A DNA stretch of 55,838 bases from Lawsonibacter sp. (GCA_022801435.1 JAAWSG010000010.1:1-55838); one strand, 5' to 3'; positions 41,274 through 52,597 are shown, counted from the first letter of the stretch. Notes: generated by a model from the letters alone, not told the origin. Translations and numbers: made by a program.

Positions 41274-42023
41274 ATGAGAGGAGATTATACCACAGAGGAA
41301 TTGACGGAACAGCTCAAGGAGCAGCTGGGCTGTCCCTGCACCTACTTTCCGCCCATGCAGGAGGACGCCCACATTCTGTACGCCTACCGTCAGGCCAGGC
41401 TCCGCGGGGAGCGGGAGGGATTTCTGCCTATGCTGGTGGTGGTGGACGAACTGCTGGTGGAGGATTTCGGATTCAGCTGCGAAAATAAAACGCCCGCCCA
41501 ACTCTGCCAGGAGCTGCTGTCCGCTCCGCTGAGCTCCGGGAAGGATTTTTTGTGGGACAAGCTGGGGGAGGCCAGAGCGGAGCTGGAGGAAAACGAGCCC
41601 GGTTATTTGGACCAGCTGGTGGGCGAGATTGAAGGCGGGGAGGGAATCGACCGCTTTTTAAGCCTCTGGGACCTGCACGGAACACGGACCGTCCCGGTGG
41701 TCCTGGCGGAGATCCCCGTCAAAAACCCCTGGGAGGTCTTTGCGTTCCTGCCCTTCGGCGGCTGGAACGATTGTCCCAGCAGCGAGGAGCACATGGCAGT
41801 GGCCAAGTACTGGTTTGAGACGTACCAAGCCGTCCCCGCTTTGATGACCCACGATGTGCTGGAATACGACCTGCCCAAGCCCGTCACCCGAAAACAGCAG
41901 GTGGAGCTTGCGATGGAGCAGTATGCCTATTGCTTTGATATCGTGGAGCAGGGGGTGGGGACCATCGGCCGGCTGGCGGACGGTCTGTCTCAGTCTACCA
42001 CATGGTATTTCTGGTGGGACTGA
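41274..42023 (+). CDS. DUF4253 family protein (copy 1)
   Basis: A 249-residue cytosolic protein. Its C-terminal ~110 residues are DUF4253: PVVLAEIPVKNPWEVFAFLP, FGGWNDCPSSEEHMAVAKYW, DVLEYDLPKPVTRKQQVELA, AYCFDIVEQGVGTIGRLADG, ending in YFWWD. The N-terminal part has LGCPCTYFPPMQEDAHILYA and is shared with the next gene. DUF4253 has no assigned function; some members occur near toxin-immunity or contact-dependent genes, but nothing like that is adjacent here. The ATG at 41274 has a distant AAGGAAG; a GTG at 41265 is possible. It lies between two M42 peptidase genes. Confidence 0.85.
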   Translation: MRGDYTTEELTEQLKEQLGCPCTYFPPMQEDAHILYAYRQARLRGEREGFLPMLVVVDELLVEDFGFSCENKTPAQLCQELLSAPLSSGKDFLWDKLGEARAELEENEPGYLDQLVGEIEGGEGIDRFLSLWDLHGTRTVPVVLAEIPVKNPWEVFAFLPFGGWNDCPSSEEHMAVAKYWFETYQAVPALMTHDVLEYDLPKPVTRKQQVELAMEQYAYCFDIVEQGVGTIGRLADGLSQSTTWYFWWD

Positions 42024-42095
42024 CCAAAGAAACCACATCTCAACTCATGCACATAGAGCGCCCAAGGGAAGAAGAAGCGGCTGGAGGGAGGAGCT

Positions 42096-42854
42096 ATGAT
42101 AGAAGAACTCACCACAAAGGAGCAGGTGGAGCAGTTGGTGAAGGAGCATCTGGACTGCCCCTGCACCTGCTTCCCGCCTATGAAGGACAACGCTCCCATC
42201 CTGGACGTCTATTATCAGGCACGGGAACGCGGAAAGCGGGAGGGCTTTACACCACTGCTGATCGTGCTGGACCCGTGGGGCAATCCGGTCAATTTGTTCC
42301 ACTGCCAGAAGGAGTTTTGGCAAAAGGCGGCCAGTGAACCGGTAGAGGATGGCAGGGCCCTGCTGCACCGCTTCGAGGCGGAGCTGCGGAAGGAGTGGGG
42401 GGAGGACCTCACCTCAAAGGAACTGGAGGAGCGGCTGTGCGAGGTCCTGGGCGGGGATAGGTCTGAGGGGGAGGAGATTACCGGCTTCCTCAGTCTGATG
42501 GACCGCCGCAGCGGGCAAACTCCGTTTGTCGTACTGGCGGAGATCCCAGTAAAACATCCCTGGGACATTTTTGCCTATCTGCCCTTTGGCGGGTGGAACG
42601 AGTGCCCCGGGATGGAGGAACAGCGGGCGGCGGCCAAATACTGGTTCGAGGCGTACGGGGCAGAGCTGGCTGTGATGTCCGCCGATGTGCTGGAGTATAT
42701 CCTGCCCGCCCCCGTGCCCCAGGACCGGGCCATGGAGGCGGCACTGGAGCAGTTCTTTTTCTGTACAGATATCGTGGAGCAGGGGGTGGGAACAGTAGGG
42801 GTGCTGGCCGGGAGCCTGGCACAATCCAAATACTGGTACTTCTGGTGGGACTGA
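42096..42854 (+). CDS. DUF4253 family protein (copy 2)
   Basis: A 252-residue tandem paralogue of the preceding gene. Shared landmarks: CPCTCFPPMKDNAPILDVYY, FVVLAEIPVKHPWDIFAYLP, FGGWNECPGMEEQRAAAKYW, ILPAPVPQD, FCTDIVEQGVGTVGVLAGSL, YWYFWWD at the end. The two differ most in the region after residue ~55. The duplication appears old: the DNA is clearly diverged while the key motifs remain. GGAGGGAGGAG precedes the ATG. Function unknown. Confidence 0.85.
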   Translation: MIEELTTKEQVEQLVKEHLDCPCTCFPPMKDNAPILDVYYQARERGKREGFTPLLIVLDPWGNPVNLFHCQKEFWQKAASEPVEDGRALLHRFEAELRKEWGEDLTSKELEERLCEVLGGDRSEGEEITGFLSLMDRRSGQTPFVVLAEIPVKHPWDIFAYLPFGGWNECPGMEEQRAAAKYWFEAYGAELAVMSADVLEYILPAPVPQDRAMEAALEQFFFCTDIVEQGVGTVGVLAGSLAQSKYWYFWWD

Positions 42855-42861
42855 TCCAACA

Positions 42862-42921
42862 GAAAAACGAAGTTTTTCAAAAAAGTTCTTTTTGCTTCTT
42901 TTTCTTACAAGAAAAAGAAGA
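42862..42921. repeat. Two AT-rich inverted repeats in the gap before copy 3 of the peptidase
   Basis: GAAAAAC (42862-42868) and GTTTTTC (42872-42878) form one perfect hairpin. CTTCTTTTTCTT (42895-42906) and AAGAAAAAGAAG (42909-42920) form a second, with a two-base minimal loop. The second could serve as terminator in either direction. The element may be a dispersed intergenic repeat, but no other copy exists in this window. Confidence 0.5.
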
Positions 42922-42936
42922 ATAAGGGAGGACAAC

Positions 42937-43956
42937 ATGGAACTATTTGATTTATTGCAGGAGCTTTGCCAGACCCACGGCCCATCGGGGGACGAGGGTC
43001 CTATCCGGGAGCGGATTGCCGCCCTGGCCCGGCCCTTCGCCGACGAGGTCACCACCGATGTTCTTGGGAATCTGATCGTCCGCAAAAAGGGGACAGGCCC
43101 CCGGGTGATGCTCGCCGCCCACATGGATTCCATCGGTTTCATCGTCACCCACATCGAGAAGGAGGGTTTCCTCCGGGTGGGCAGGCTGGGCGGGGTCAGT
43201 CCTCAGAAGGCCATCTTCACCCCAGTGCGCTTCAAAAACGGGGTGGAGGGGGTTTTTGTCCCCGAGGAGAAGGCCGACCTGAGCAAGCTGAAGTGGGACG
43301 ACTGCTGTATCGACATCGGAGCCAGGGACGAGGCGGAGGCCCGCTCGCTGGTCCAGGTGGGGGATACCGCCGTCTACGCCTCACCCACCGTCCGCCGGGG
43401 CTGTAGCGTGATTTCCCCTTACACCGATGACCGGGTCTCCTGCGCTGTCCTTCTCGCCGCCCTGGAGCGGATCGAGCGGACAAGGAATGACCTTTACTGT
43501 GTCTTCACCGTTCAGGAGGAGGTCTCCGGACAGCGGGGCGGCAAGACGGCGGCCTGGTCAGTGGACCCAGACTACGGCATTGCGCTGGACGTGACCTATA
43601 CGGACGACCTCCCTGGCGGGAAGCGGTCTGGAACCTGCAAGCTGGGTATGGGTCCGGGCATCAAGGTGATGGACTCCTCGGTGATCTGCCACCCGGAGGC
43701 GGTCCGGATTCTGGAGGAGCTGGCCCAAGGGCTGGATCTGCCGGTACAGCGGGACATCCTCACCGCCGGCGGGACAGACGGGGGACCCATCCACACCACA
43801 CGGGCCGGCGTGCGGACCGGAGGCATCTCCATACCATGCCGCTACATGCACAGCCCCCAGGAGATGATCGACCTCCGGGACATGGAGGCCTGTGTCCGGC
43901 TGACCACCGCCTTCGCCCAGGCGGAACTGAACCCAACGGACAGATTTGACAGATAA
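42937..43956 (+). CDS. M42 family aminopeptidase (copy 3)
   Basis: A 339-residue third M42 protein. Ligand motifs: VMLAAHMDSIGFIVTHI, SPYTDDRVSCAVLLAAL, VFTVQEEVSGQRGGKTAAW, GIALDVTYTDD, and GTDGGPIHTTRAGVRTGGIS with CRYMHSPQEMIDLRDMEAC. It is more like copy 1 in its fourth ligand region. The ATG at 42937 is preceded by GGGAGG. It is followed 14 bases on by the PLP-dependent gene and may be cotranscribed with it. Confidence 0.9.
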   Translation: MELFDLLQELCQTHGPSGDEGPIRERIAALARPFADEVTTDVLGNLIVRKKGTGPRVMLAAHMDSIGFIVTHIEKEGFLRVGRLGGVSPQKAIFTPVRFKNGVEGVFVPEEKADLSKLKWDDCCIDIGARDEAEARSLVQVGDTAVYASPTVRRGCSVISPYTDDRVSCAVLLAALERIERTRNDLYCVFTVQEEVSGQRGGKTAAWSVDPDYGIALDVTYTDDLPGGKRSGTCKLGMGPGIKVMDSSVICHPEAVRILEELAQGLDLPVQRDILTAGGTDGGPIHTTRAGVRTGGISIPCRYMHSPQEMIDLRDMEACVRLTTAFAQAELNPTDRFDR

Positions 43957-43970
43957 GGATGACAAGCAAT

Positions 43971-45218
43971 ATGACCTTACAGATAAATGACCGGGTCAGG
44001 GCCCTGGGGGAGCAGGCCCAGCGGGAGCTTGCCCCCCAGTTCGCCCGCATTGACGGGGTAGCGGAGGAGAACACCGCCCGGGTACTCTCCGCCTTTCAGA
44101 AGCACCGGGTGGCGGAGGGCTACTTTGCCGGGACCACCGGCTACGGCTACGACGACCTGGGCCGGGACAAGCTGGACGAGATCTATGCGGAGCTCTTCGG
44201 CACAGAGTCGGCGCTGGTCCGCATCCAGTTTGTAAACGGAACCCATGCCATCGCCGCCGCCCTCTTCGGCGCGCTGAGGGCGGGGGACGTGCTGGTCTCG
44301 GCGGTGGGGGCCCCCTACGACACCCTTCTGGGGGTAATCGGCGCGGTGGACAAGGGGCACGGCTCCCTAAAGGATTACGGTGTAGAATACCGACAAGTGG
44401 AACTCCTTGACAATAAGCCCGACCTGGAGGGCATCGCCCGGACCGCCTCAGACCCCCGGGTGCGGGCGGTGCTCATCCAGCGCTCCCGGGGCTACTCCAC
44501 TCGGGCCTCCCTCTCGGTGGAGGAGATTGGGGAGATGTGCCGCCGAATCAAGGCAGTCAATCCCAACACCGCGGTGATTGTGGACAACTGCTACGGGGAG
44601 TTTGTGGAGCCCCTGGAGCCCACCCACGTTGGGGCGGACCTGGCAGCGGGTTCGCTCATCAAGAACCCCGGGGGCGGGCTGGCTCCCACCGGCGGCTACA
44701 TCGCCGGGCGGCGGGACCTGGTGGAGGGGGCCGCCATGCGGCTCACCGTTCCAGGCATCGGCGGGGAGTGCGGCTGTACTCTGGGCCAGAACCGGCTGCT
44801 CTACCAGGGGCTGTTCCTGGCCCCTCACACGGTGGCTCAGGCGCTGAAAACCGCCGTCTTTGCCGCAAAGGTCATGGATCTGCTGGGCTACAGGGCGGAG
44901 CCGGCCTCCGGGGAAGTCCGGCACGACATCATCCAGATGCTCCGTATGGGGGAGCCGGAGGCCCTGAAAAAATTCTGCAAGGGCATTCAGTTCGGCGCGC
45001 CAGTGGACTCCTACGTCACCCCTGAGCCCTGGGATATGCCGGGGTACGACTGTCAGGTCATCATGGCCGCTGGGGCCTTCATCCAGGGAGCGTCCATCGA
45101 GCTGTCCGCCGATGCCCCCATGCGGGAGCCCTACACCGTCTACCTCCAGGGAGGCTTGACCTTTGAGTCAGGGAAGCTGGGGGTCCTGCTGGCGGTGCAG
45201 GAGCTTTTGGGGGAATAG
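43971..45218 (+). CDS. Aluminium-resistance/methionine gamma-lyase family PLP protein
   Basis: A 415-residue fold-type I PLP enzyme of the YnbB/aluminium-resistance group. FVNGTHAIAAALFGALRAGD marks the cofactor pocket, VIVDNCYGEFVE carries the pyridine-contacting aspartate, and GSLIKNPGGGLAPTGGYIAG holds the Schiff-base lysine. VPGIGGECGCTLGQNRLLYQ and TPEPWDMPGYDCQVIMAAGA are typical. The activity is usually inferred to be Cys/Met C-S lyase-like and is not proved. The ATG at 43971 is used (AAGGA eleven bases before); an ATG at 43959 is also possible. Confidence 0.88.
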   Translation: MTLQINDRVRALGEQAQRELAPQFARIDGVAEENTARVLSAFQKHRVAEGYFAGTTGYGYDDLGRDKLDEIYAELFGTESALVRIQFVNGTHAIAAALFGALRAGDVLVSAVGAPYDTLLGVIGAVDKGHGSLKDYGVEYRQVELLDNKPDLEGIARTASDPRVRAVLIQRSRGYSTRASLSVEEIGEMCRRIKAVNPNTAVIVDNCYGEFVEPLEPTHVGADLAAGSLIKNPGGGLAPTGGYIAGRRDLVEGAAMRLTVPGIGGECGCTLGQNRLLYQGLFLAPHTVAQALKTAVFAAKVMDLLGYRAEPASGEVRHDIIQMLRMGEPEALKKFCKGIQFGAPVDSYVTPEPWDMPGYDCQVIMAAGAFIQGASIELSADAPMREPYTVYLQGGLTFESGKLGVLLAVQELLGE

Positions 45219-45262
45219 TCCAAGTTGTGCCAAGAATATCCTGACCCATAGGGGGTGAGGGT

Positions 45263-45963
45263 ATGAGACCCTGGCGGCGGGAGCTGGTCCGGCGGATACG
45301 TCAGCCGGTGGGGACGGCTCTGTCCCCTGTGTGGGTTACGTTGGGGGTAGCGCTGGTGCTTGCAGCGTCGGTCATCGCCCTGCTGGAGGCCAAACTGCGC
45401 CCTGTAGTGGCGGAGATCGCCGCCGCCCAGGCTCAGAACACCATGACCGCGGTGGTGGAGCAGGCCATCACTGAGGGGCTGACCGCCCATCCAGTGGGCT
45501 ACGGCGACCTGATCGACATTCAGCGGGACGAGGGAGGGACCATCAACGCCCTGACAGCCGACATGTCCCAGATGAACCTGCTCCGCGGGGAGCTGACTGG
45601 GGCCATTCTGGAGGCGCTGGAGGGGGTGGAGGTGTCTGATATCCGGGTCCCCCTGGGCAGTCTCTTTGACCTGGAACCTCTGTGGGCTAAGGGGCCCTCC
45701 CTGACGGCGAGGGCCATGACGGTGGGAGCGGTGCGGGCGGAGTTTGACAGCCAGCTTGTCTCCGCCGGTGTGAATCAGACCCTCCACCGCATATGGCTGG
45801 AGGTGGAGGTCCCCATGACTCTGCTGCTCCCCGGCGGCAGGGTGGAGACCGCCCTCCAAACCCGGCTTTGTGTGGCGGAGACGGTGATCGTGGGCCAGGT
45901 CCCGGACACGTTTTTGCAGCTGGGTGACAGCTTTCTTCGATCTTACAAAAAGGATTTGTACCA

Positions 45964-45967
<4 letters not shown>
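45263..45967 (+). CDS. yunB: Sporulation protein YunB
   Basis: A 234-residue protein with one N-terminal membrane helix (VWVTLGVALVLAASVIALLE), then LRPVVAEIAAAQAQNTMTAVV, the hallmark YGDLIDIQRDEGGTINALTA, MSQMNLL, IRVPLGSLFDLEPLWAKGP, FDSQLVSAGVNQTLHRIWLE and CVAETVIVGQVPDTF. These match YunB, a SigE-regulated protein needed for efficient sporulation in B. subtilis. GGGGGTGAGG precedes the ATG. The stop overlaps the next gene as ATGA. Confidence 0.9.
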
Positions 45968-48592
<2,625 letters not shown>

Positions 48593-48651
48593 GTGCAGCA
48601 TACCAGAGGGTTTAAAATACAGCTTGGGAGCAAGAAAAGGGGAGAGGTCGT

Positions 48652-49587
48652 TTGAAACGGGGTTACGGTTATATTGCCATCGCAGTGGTGATGTTTACCT
48701 CCTTTGAGGTGGTTCTGAAATTCATTGCCGGACAGATTAACCCGGTACAGCTCACCCTATGCCGGTTTTCCATCGGGTTCCTGTTTCTCCTGCCGGTGGC
48801 ACTGCACACCCTTCGCAAGCGGGAGCAGCGGCTGGACCGGGGCAGTATGGCCTATTTCGCGCTGCTTGGACTGATCGGGATCGCCCTGTGTATGCCCATC
48901 CTCCAGCTCGCCGTCCTCTACACCAGCTCCTCCATGGCGGCGGTGATTTTCAGCTGCAACCCGGTGTTTGTCACCGTTCTGGCCTTTTTGATTTTGCAGG
49001 AGCCCATCAAGCGCCGCCATATTGCCGCTCTGGTCCTGGAGGTGCTGGGCACAGTGGTCATCATCAGCCCCTGGAACACCCGGCTGAACATGACCGGTGT
49101 GGCCCTGGTCCTGCTGTCCACCCTGCTGTTCTCCCTGTACGGCGTGATGGGCAAGCGCAAGGTGGAGCAGTTCGGCAGCGCGGTGGTAACCTGTTTCAGC
49201 TTCCTCTTTGGGAGCCTGATCGTCCTGGTCTTCATTCTCCTGACCCATATCCCGGCGGCGGCGGAGGTTTTTCGCTCCGCTGGGCTGGAGAGCTTCGCTG
49301 AGATCCCCATTCTGGCCGGATACACCTTGGAAAACCTGCCCTATGTGCTCTATGTCTCGGTGGGCGTGGCGGGGATCGGATTTCTCACCTACTTTATGGC
49401 TATGGAGCACCAGCCCGCCAGCGTAGTCTCCCTGGTCTATTTCTTCAAGCCCGCGCTGGCCCCAGCGCTGGCCTGGGCGGTCCATCGGGAGGAGGTCTCC
49501 CTCAATATGCTGGCCGGTGTGGTGCTTATTGTGCTTGGCTCTCTGTGCGCGATTATCCCGGGTATTTTAGAGTCAAAAAGGGCTTGA
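48652..49587 (+). CDS. EamA/DMT family transporter (second copy)
   Basis: A 311-residue membrane protein with ten helices and two EamA repeats: GYIAIAVVMFTSFEVVLKF, then LQLAVLYTSSSMAAVIFSCN ending the first repeat, and FLTYFMAMEHQPASVVSLVY, with VYFFKPALAPALAW in the second. Substrate unknown; likely a metabolite exporter or importer. It shows only family-level likeness to the tyrosine T-box-linked transporter at 21120. The TTG start has GGGGAGAGG upstream. 59 bases after ligA. Confidence 0.85.
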   Translation: MKRGYGYIAIAVVMFTSFEVVLKFIAGQINPVQLTLCRFSIGFLFLLPVALHTLRKREQRLDRGSMAYFALLGLIGIALCMPILQLAVLYTSSSMAAVIFSCNPVFVTVLAFLILQEPIKRRHIAALVLEVLGTVVIISPWNTRLNMTGVALVLLSTLLFSLYGVMGKRKVEQFGSAVVTCFSFLFGSLIVLVFILLTHIPAAAEVFRSAGLESFAEIPILAGYTLENLPYVLYVSVGVAGIGFLTYFMAMEHQPASVVSLVYFFKPALAPALAWAVHREEVSLNMLAGVVLIVLGSLCAIIPGILESKRA

Positions 49588-49611
49588 CTTGAAGTGTACT
49601 TTATATGATAT
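49584..49611 (+). promoter_or_regulatory. Possible promoter of the DUF362 gene
   Basis: -35 TTGACT (49584-49589), at the end of the transporter gene, and -10 TGATAT (49606-49611) at 16 bases; a TATAGT at 19 bases is the alternative. AGGAGG precedes the next ATG. Confidence 0.45.
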
Positions 49612-49646
49612 AGTTCCAGGGAAGGAAATTAACAGGAGGAGATTAC

Positions 49647-50777
49647 ATGGAAGTGTCAAAGGTTTATTTCACTGATTTTCACACCGAGGCCTATGGGGAC
49701 GGCCTGCCCACCAAGCTGAAAAAGCTGCTCAAACGGGCGGGCATTCAGGATCTGGAGCTGGAGGGCAAATTTGTAGCCATCAAGATGCACTTCGGCGAGC
49801 TGGGCAATTTGAGCTTTCTGCGTCCCAACTATGCCCGGGCGGTGGTGGACGTGGTGAAGGAGCTGGGCGGAAAGCCCTTCCTCACCGACTGCAACACCAT
49901 GTATCCCGGCTTCCGGAAAAACGCCCTGGAGCATCTGGAGTGCGCATGGCAGAACGGCTTCACCCCGCTGACGGTGGGCTGTCCCATCCTCATTGCCGAC
50001 GGTTTGAAGGGAACGGACGATGTGGAGGTCCCCGTGGTGGGGGGCGAGTACGTAGAGAAGGCCAAGATCGGCCGGGCGGTGATGGACGCCGATGTGTTTA
50101 TCAGCCTGACCCACTTCAAGGGCCACGAGATGACCGGCTTCGGCGGGGCCATCAAGAACATCGGTATGGGCTGCGGCTCCCGGGCGGGGAAGAAGGAGCA
50201 GCACGCCAGCGGCAAGCCCAAAATCAACCCGGAGGCCTGCCGGGGCTGCAAGCGCTGTCAGAAGGAGTGCGCCAACAGCGGTCTGGTCTTTGATGCGGAC
50301 ACCAGGAAAATGACGGTGGACGACACCCACTGCGTTGGCTGCGGGCGCTGTCTAGGGGCCTGCAACTTTGACGCCATCTACTTCGAGAACGACAACGCCC
50401 AGGCGGCTCTCAACTGCCGGATGGCGGAGTATACTAAGGCGGTGGTGGACGGACGGCCCCAGTTCCACATCTCCCTGATTGTGGACGTGTCCCCCAACTG
50501 CGACTGCCACGCGGAGAATGACGTGCCTATCCTGCCCAATATCGGGATGTTCGTCTCCACCGACCCGCTGGCCCTGGACCAGGCCTGTGTGGACGCCTGC
50601 CTGGCCGCCGAGCCTATGCCGGGGGGACAGCTGGCCAAGCATCTGGCCGACCCGGAGTTCCACGACCACCATGACCATTTCACCAACTCCACCCCGGAAT
50701 CCGAGTGGAGGAGCTGTCTGGCCCACGCGGAAAAAATTGGCCTGGGCTCCCGGAAGTACGAGCTGATTCAGATGTAA
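49647..50777 (+). CDS. DUF362 protein with two 4Fe-4S ferredoxin clusters
   Basis: A 376-residue iron-sulfur protein. The DUF362 part covers most of the N-terminal 180 residues (VAIKMHFGELGNLSFLRPNY, VGGEYVEKAKIGRAVMDADV, FISLTHFKGHEMTGFGGAIK). Two ferredoxin motifs follow: CRGCKRCQKECANSG and CVGCGRCLGACNFDAI. Then SPNCDCHAENDVPILPNIGM and DPLALDQACVDACLAA complete the DUF362 fold. The family is thought to be redox-related, but its role is not established. A strong terminator follows. Confidence 0.88.
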   Translation: MEVSKVYFTDFHTEAYGDGLPTKLKKLLKRAGIQDLELEGKFVAIKMHFGELGNLSFLRPNYARAVVDVVKELGGKPFLTDCNTMYPGFRKNALEHLECAWQNGFTPLTVGCPILIADGLKGTDDVEVPVVGGEYVEKAKIGRAVMDADVFISLTHFKGHEMTGFGGAIKNIGMGCGSRAGKKEQHASGKPKINPEACRGCKRCQKECANSGLVFDADTRKMTVDDTHCVGCGRCLGACNFDAIYFENDNAQAALNCRMAEYTKAVVDGRPQFHISLIVDVSPNCDCHAENDVPILPNIGMFVSTDPLALDQACVDACLAAEPMPGGQLAKHLADPEFHDHHDHFTNSTPESEWRSCLAHAEKIGLGSRKYELIQM

Positions 50778-50782
50778 AGGAA

Positions 50783-50812
50783 AACGGCCTGCGTAGATGC
50801 GCAGGCCGTTTC
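50783..50812 (+). terminator. Terminator after the DUF362 gene
   Basis: AACGGCCTGCG pairs with CGCAGGCCGTT around a short loop, followed by TCT. The remaining gap to 50899 shows nothing clear. Confidence 0.8.
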
Positions 50813-50899
50813 TCATTTCCGGAGGTCGCTCAGGTCACAGGCCGTCCCGCTGAGTAAGAGCTGGACGCCCATCGTTGTGCATAAAAACCTCCGCTATGG

Positions 50900-51538
50900 T
50901 CAATAGCTCAATAATTTTTGCGCGTTGTTTTCCGACATGAGCGTATTGTTCTGATACTCAGCTCTCAATAATTTGAACATCTCCGGACGTGCATCCCGCG
51001 CCCGCTGCAAATCATGTTTCACAAGCTCCTCAATTTCCTGAAAGGGCAGTGTTTCCAAAACCCCGGCAATGGCCTCCAGCTGATCCAGCAGCAAGCGGAC
51101 ACCATAGAGATCCACATACTCACAGCCCTCAAAATCATCATAGTCCAACCGCCCGCCAGTGATCGCCACCAGCTGCATCAGAAGACCTGAAGCCCACTCC
51201 ACAGCCATCCATTCATAGGCGCAGGGACAACCGCTGCCAAAATATTCCGAATAAAACGGTTGGGGCAATTCACCTGATACGCCTACGCTGTCGATATAGT
51301 AGCATTCGTATAGCGTATTAGAAAAGTCCACAAATTCCGGCGGAAGGGTATTTTCCTCCAAAACATCCCAAAGCAGCTCGACCGCACGGCGCAGCCCAAG
51401 GGAGAGCTCCGCTCCGTCTTTCGACAACCCTTGCTGTAATGTGTTTTGGTATCGTGTCAGCACCAACAAATTGCCTAACAGTCTCTGCCTGTTGTCACAG
51501 TCCGCAAAAGCATGTTCCACCATATTTCCAAATTCCAT
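50900..51538 (-). CDS. Hypothetical protein coupled to the recombinase gene
   Basis: A 212-residue acidic, mainly helical soluble protein that I do not recognise. Landmarks are NMVEHAFADCDNRQRLLGNL, LSLGLRRAVELLWDVLEEN, FVDFSNTLYECYYIDSVG, CPCAYEWMAVEWASGLLMQL, and DLYGVRLLLDQLEAIAGVLE. Its GC is visibly lower than that of the neighbours, suggesting recent acquisition. It starts at the end of the recombinase gene (TAGTGATG), so translation is probably coupled. The size and composition resemble immunity-type or phage-accessory proteins, but no specific assignment is made. Confidence 0.7.
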   Translation of the reverse strand: MEFGNMVEHAFADCDNRQRLLGNLLVLTRYQNTLQQGLSKDGAELSLGLRRAVELLWDVLEENTLPPEFVDFSNTLYECYYIDSVGVSGELPQPFYSEYFGSGCPCAYEWMAVEWASGLLMQLVAITGGRLDYDDFEGCEYVDLYGVRLLLDQLEAIAGVLETLPFQEIEELVKHDLQRARDARPEMFKLLRAEYQNNTLMSENNAQKLLSY

Positions 51539-51540
51539 CA

Positions 51541-52536
51541 CTATGATTCGCTCTCTTCCGGCTCTTTTTTGGGCTTCTTTCTGACCCTGCTCAGAGGATT
51601 GGCCCGGGCGGCGGTACGCAAATCGTCACTGTCCACGTGGGTATAGATCTGGGTGGTGTTCAGGTGGTCGTGGCCCAGAACCTCCTGGAGGGTACGCACA
51701 TCCACGCCGTTTTGCAGCATGAGGGTAGCGGCGGTGTGGCGCAGCTTATGGGAGGAGTACTGGGTACTGTCCAGTCCGGCGGCGGACAGATGCTTTTTGA
51801 CCAGCTTATGTACCGCGGCGGTGGAGATGCGGCGGCGGTTCTGGAGGGTGACAAATAGAGCGTTCTGATCCACCAGAGCCAGGGCGCTCCGCTCGGTGAG
51901 CCAATCGTTCAGGGCCCGCTGGCAGGCGTCGTTGAGGAAGAGCATCCGTTCCTTATTGCCCTTGCCCAGTACCCGGAGCTGATCGCCGTGTATGTCAGTT
52001 TTGTTCAGCCCCACCAGCTCGGAGATCCGCAGGCCGCAGTTCAGGAACAGGGTCAGGATGCAGTAGTCCCGCACGGAGTTTTTTCCGTCTATATGGTCCA
52101 AAAGATCCACACTTTCCTCTAAATTCAGGTATTTTGGCAACGATTTCTTCAATCTGGGGGAGTCCAGGTCTTGGACCGGGTTGGACTCCAGCAGCTTGGC
52201 CTTGTTGGTCAGGTACTTGTAAAAGGAACGGATGGTGGCCACCTTGCGGGACCGTGAGGCGTTGTTCAGCCCGCGGTCCCGGGACAGATAGTTCATGTAG
52301 GAATAGATATCGGTGAGCGTGATCTGCCGGACCAGCTGAAGGTCCACGTCGTCAATGGATATCTCGTCCAACGGCTGCTCCTTGGGAACCAAATCCTTAT
52401 CCCGCTTGAGGAACCGGAAAAAGCTGCGCAGGTCTAAAAAGTATTCGTCTACCGTCCGCCGGGAGTGTCCCTGGATGGTCTCATGATAGACCAGAAAATC
52501 CCGCAGAATGGGCGGCGCTTCAGTGCGATAGTCCAT
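51541..52536 (-). CDS. Tyrosine recombinase/integrase (XerC-like)
   Basis: A 331-residue tyrosine recombinase, distinct from xerD at 36639. The SAM-like N-domain contains FLVYHETIQGHSRRTVDEYF and FKRD-type segments (RFLKRDKDLVPKE). Catalytic residues: NCGLRISELVGLNKTDI (Arg), VLGKGNKERMLFL (Lys), HKLRHTAATLMLQNGV (His-x-x-Arg), GHDHLNTTQIYTHV (His, Tyr). The C-terminus is rich in K and E. ATG at 52536 has GGAG six bases upstream; an ATG at 52557 has its GGAGGG too close. A palindrome lies just upstream. It may be XerC or a specialised integrase; size slightly exceeds most XerC. Confidence 0.85.
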   Translation of the reverse strand: MDYRTEAPPILRDFLVYHETIQGHSRRTVDEYFLDLRSFFRFLKRDKDLVPKEQPLDEISIDDVDLQLVRQITLTDIYSYMNYLSRDRGLNNASRSRKVATIRSFYKYLTNKAKLLESNPVQDLDSPRLKKSLPKYLNLEESVDLLDHIDGKNSVRDYCILTLFLNCGLRISELVGLNKTDIHGDQLRVLGKGNKERMLFLNDACQRALNDWLTERSALALVDQNALFVTLQNRRRISTAAVHKLVKKHLSAAGLDSTQYSSHKLRHTAATLMLQNGVDVRTLQEVLGHDHLNTTQIYTHVDSDDLRTAARANPLSRVRKKPKKEPEESES

Positions 52537-52571
52537 AATTTTCTCCAGACCGGTCATTTCCCTCCACTCAA

Positions 52572-52597
52572 GTCAACAAAATTTTTATTTTGTTGAC
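52572..52597. repeat. Perfect palindrome before the recombinase gene
   Basis: Arms GTCAACAAAAT (52572-52582) and ATTTTGTTGAC (52587-52597) around TTTT. Read as ten-base arms, the centre is six bases (TTTTTA); as nine-base arms, eight bases. This is the geometry of a tyrosine recombinase core site, or of an operator hairpin just upstream of the ribosome-binding site. Confidence 0.75.
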
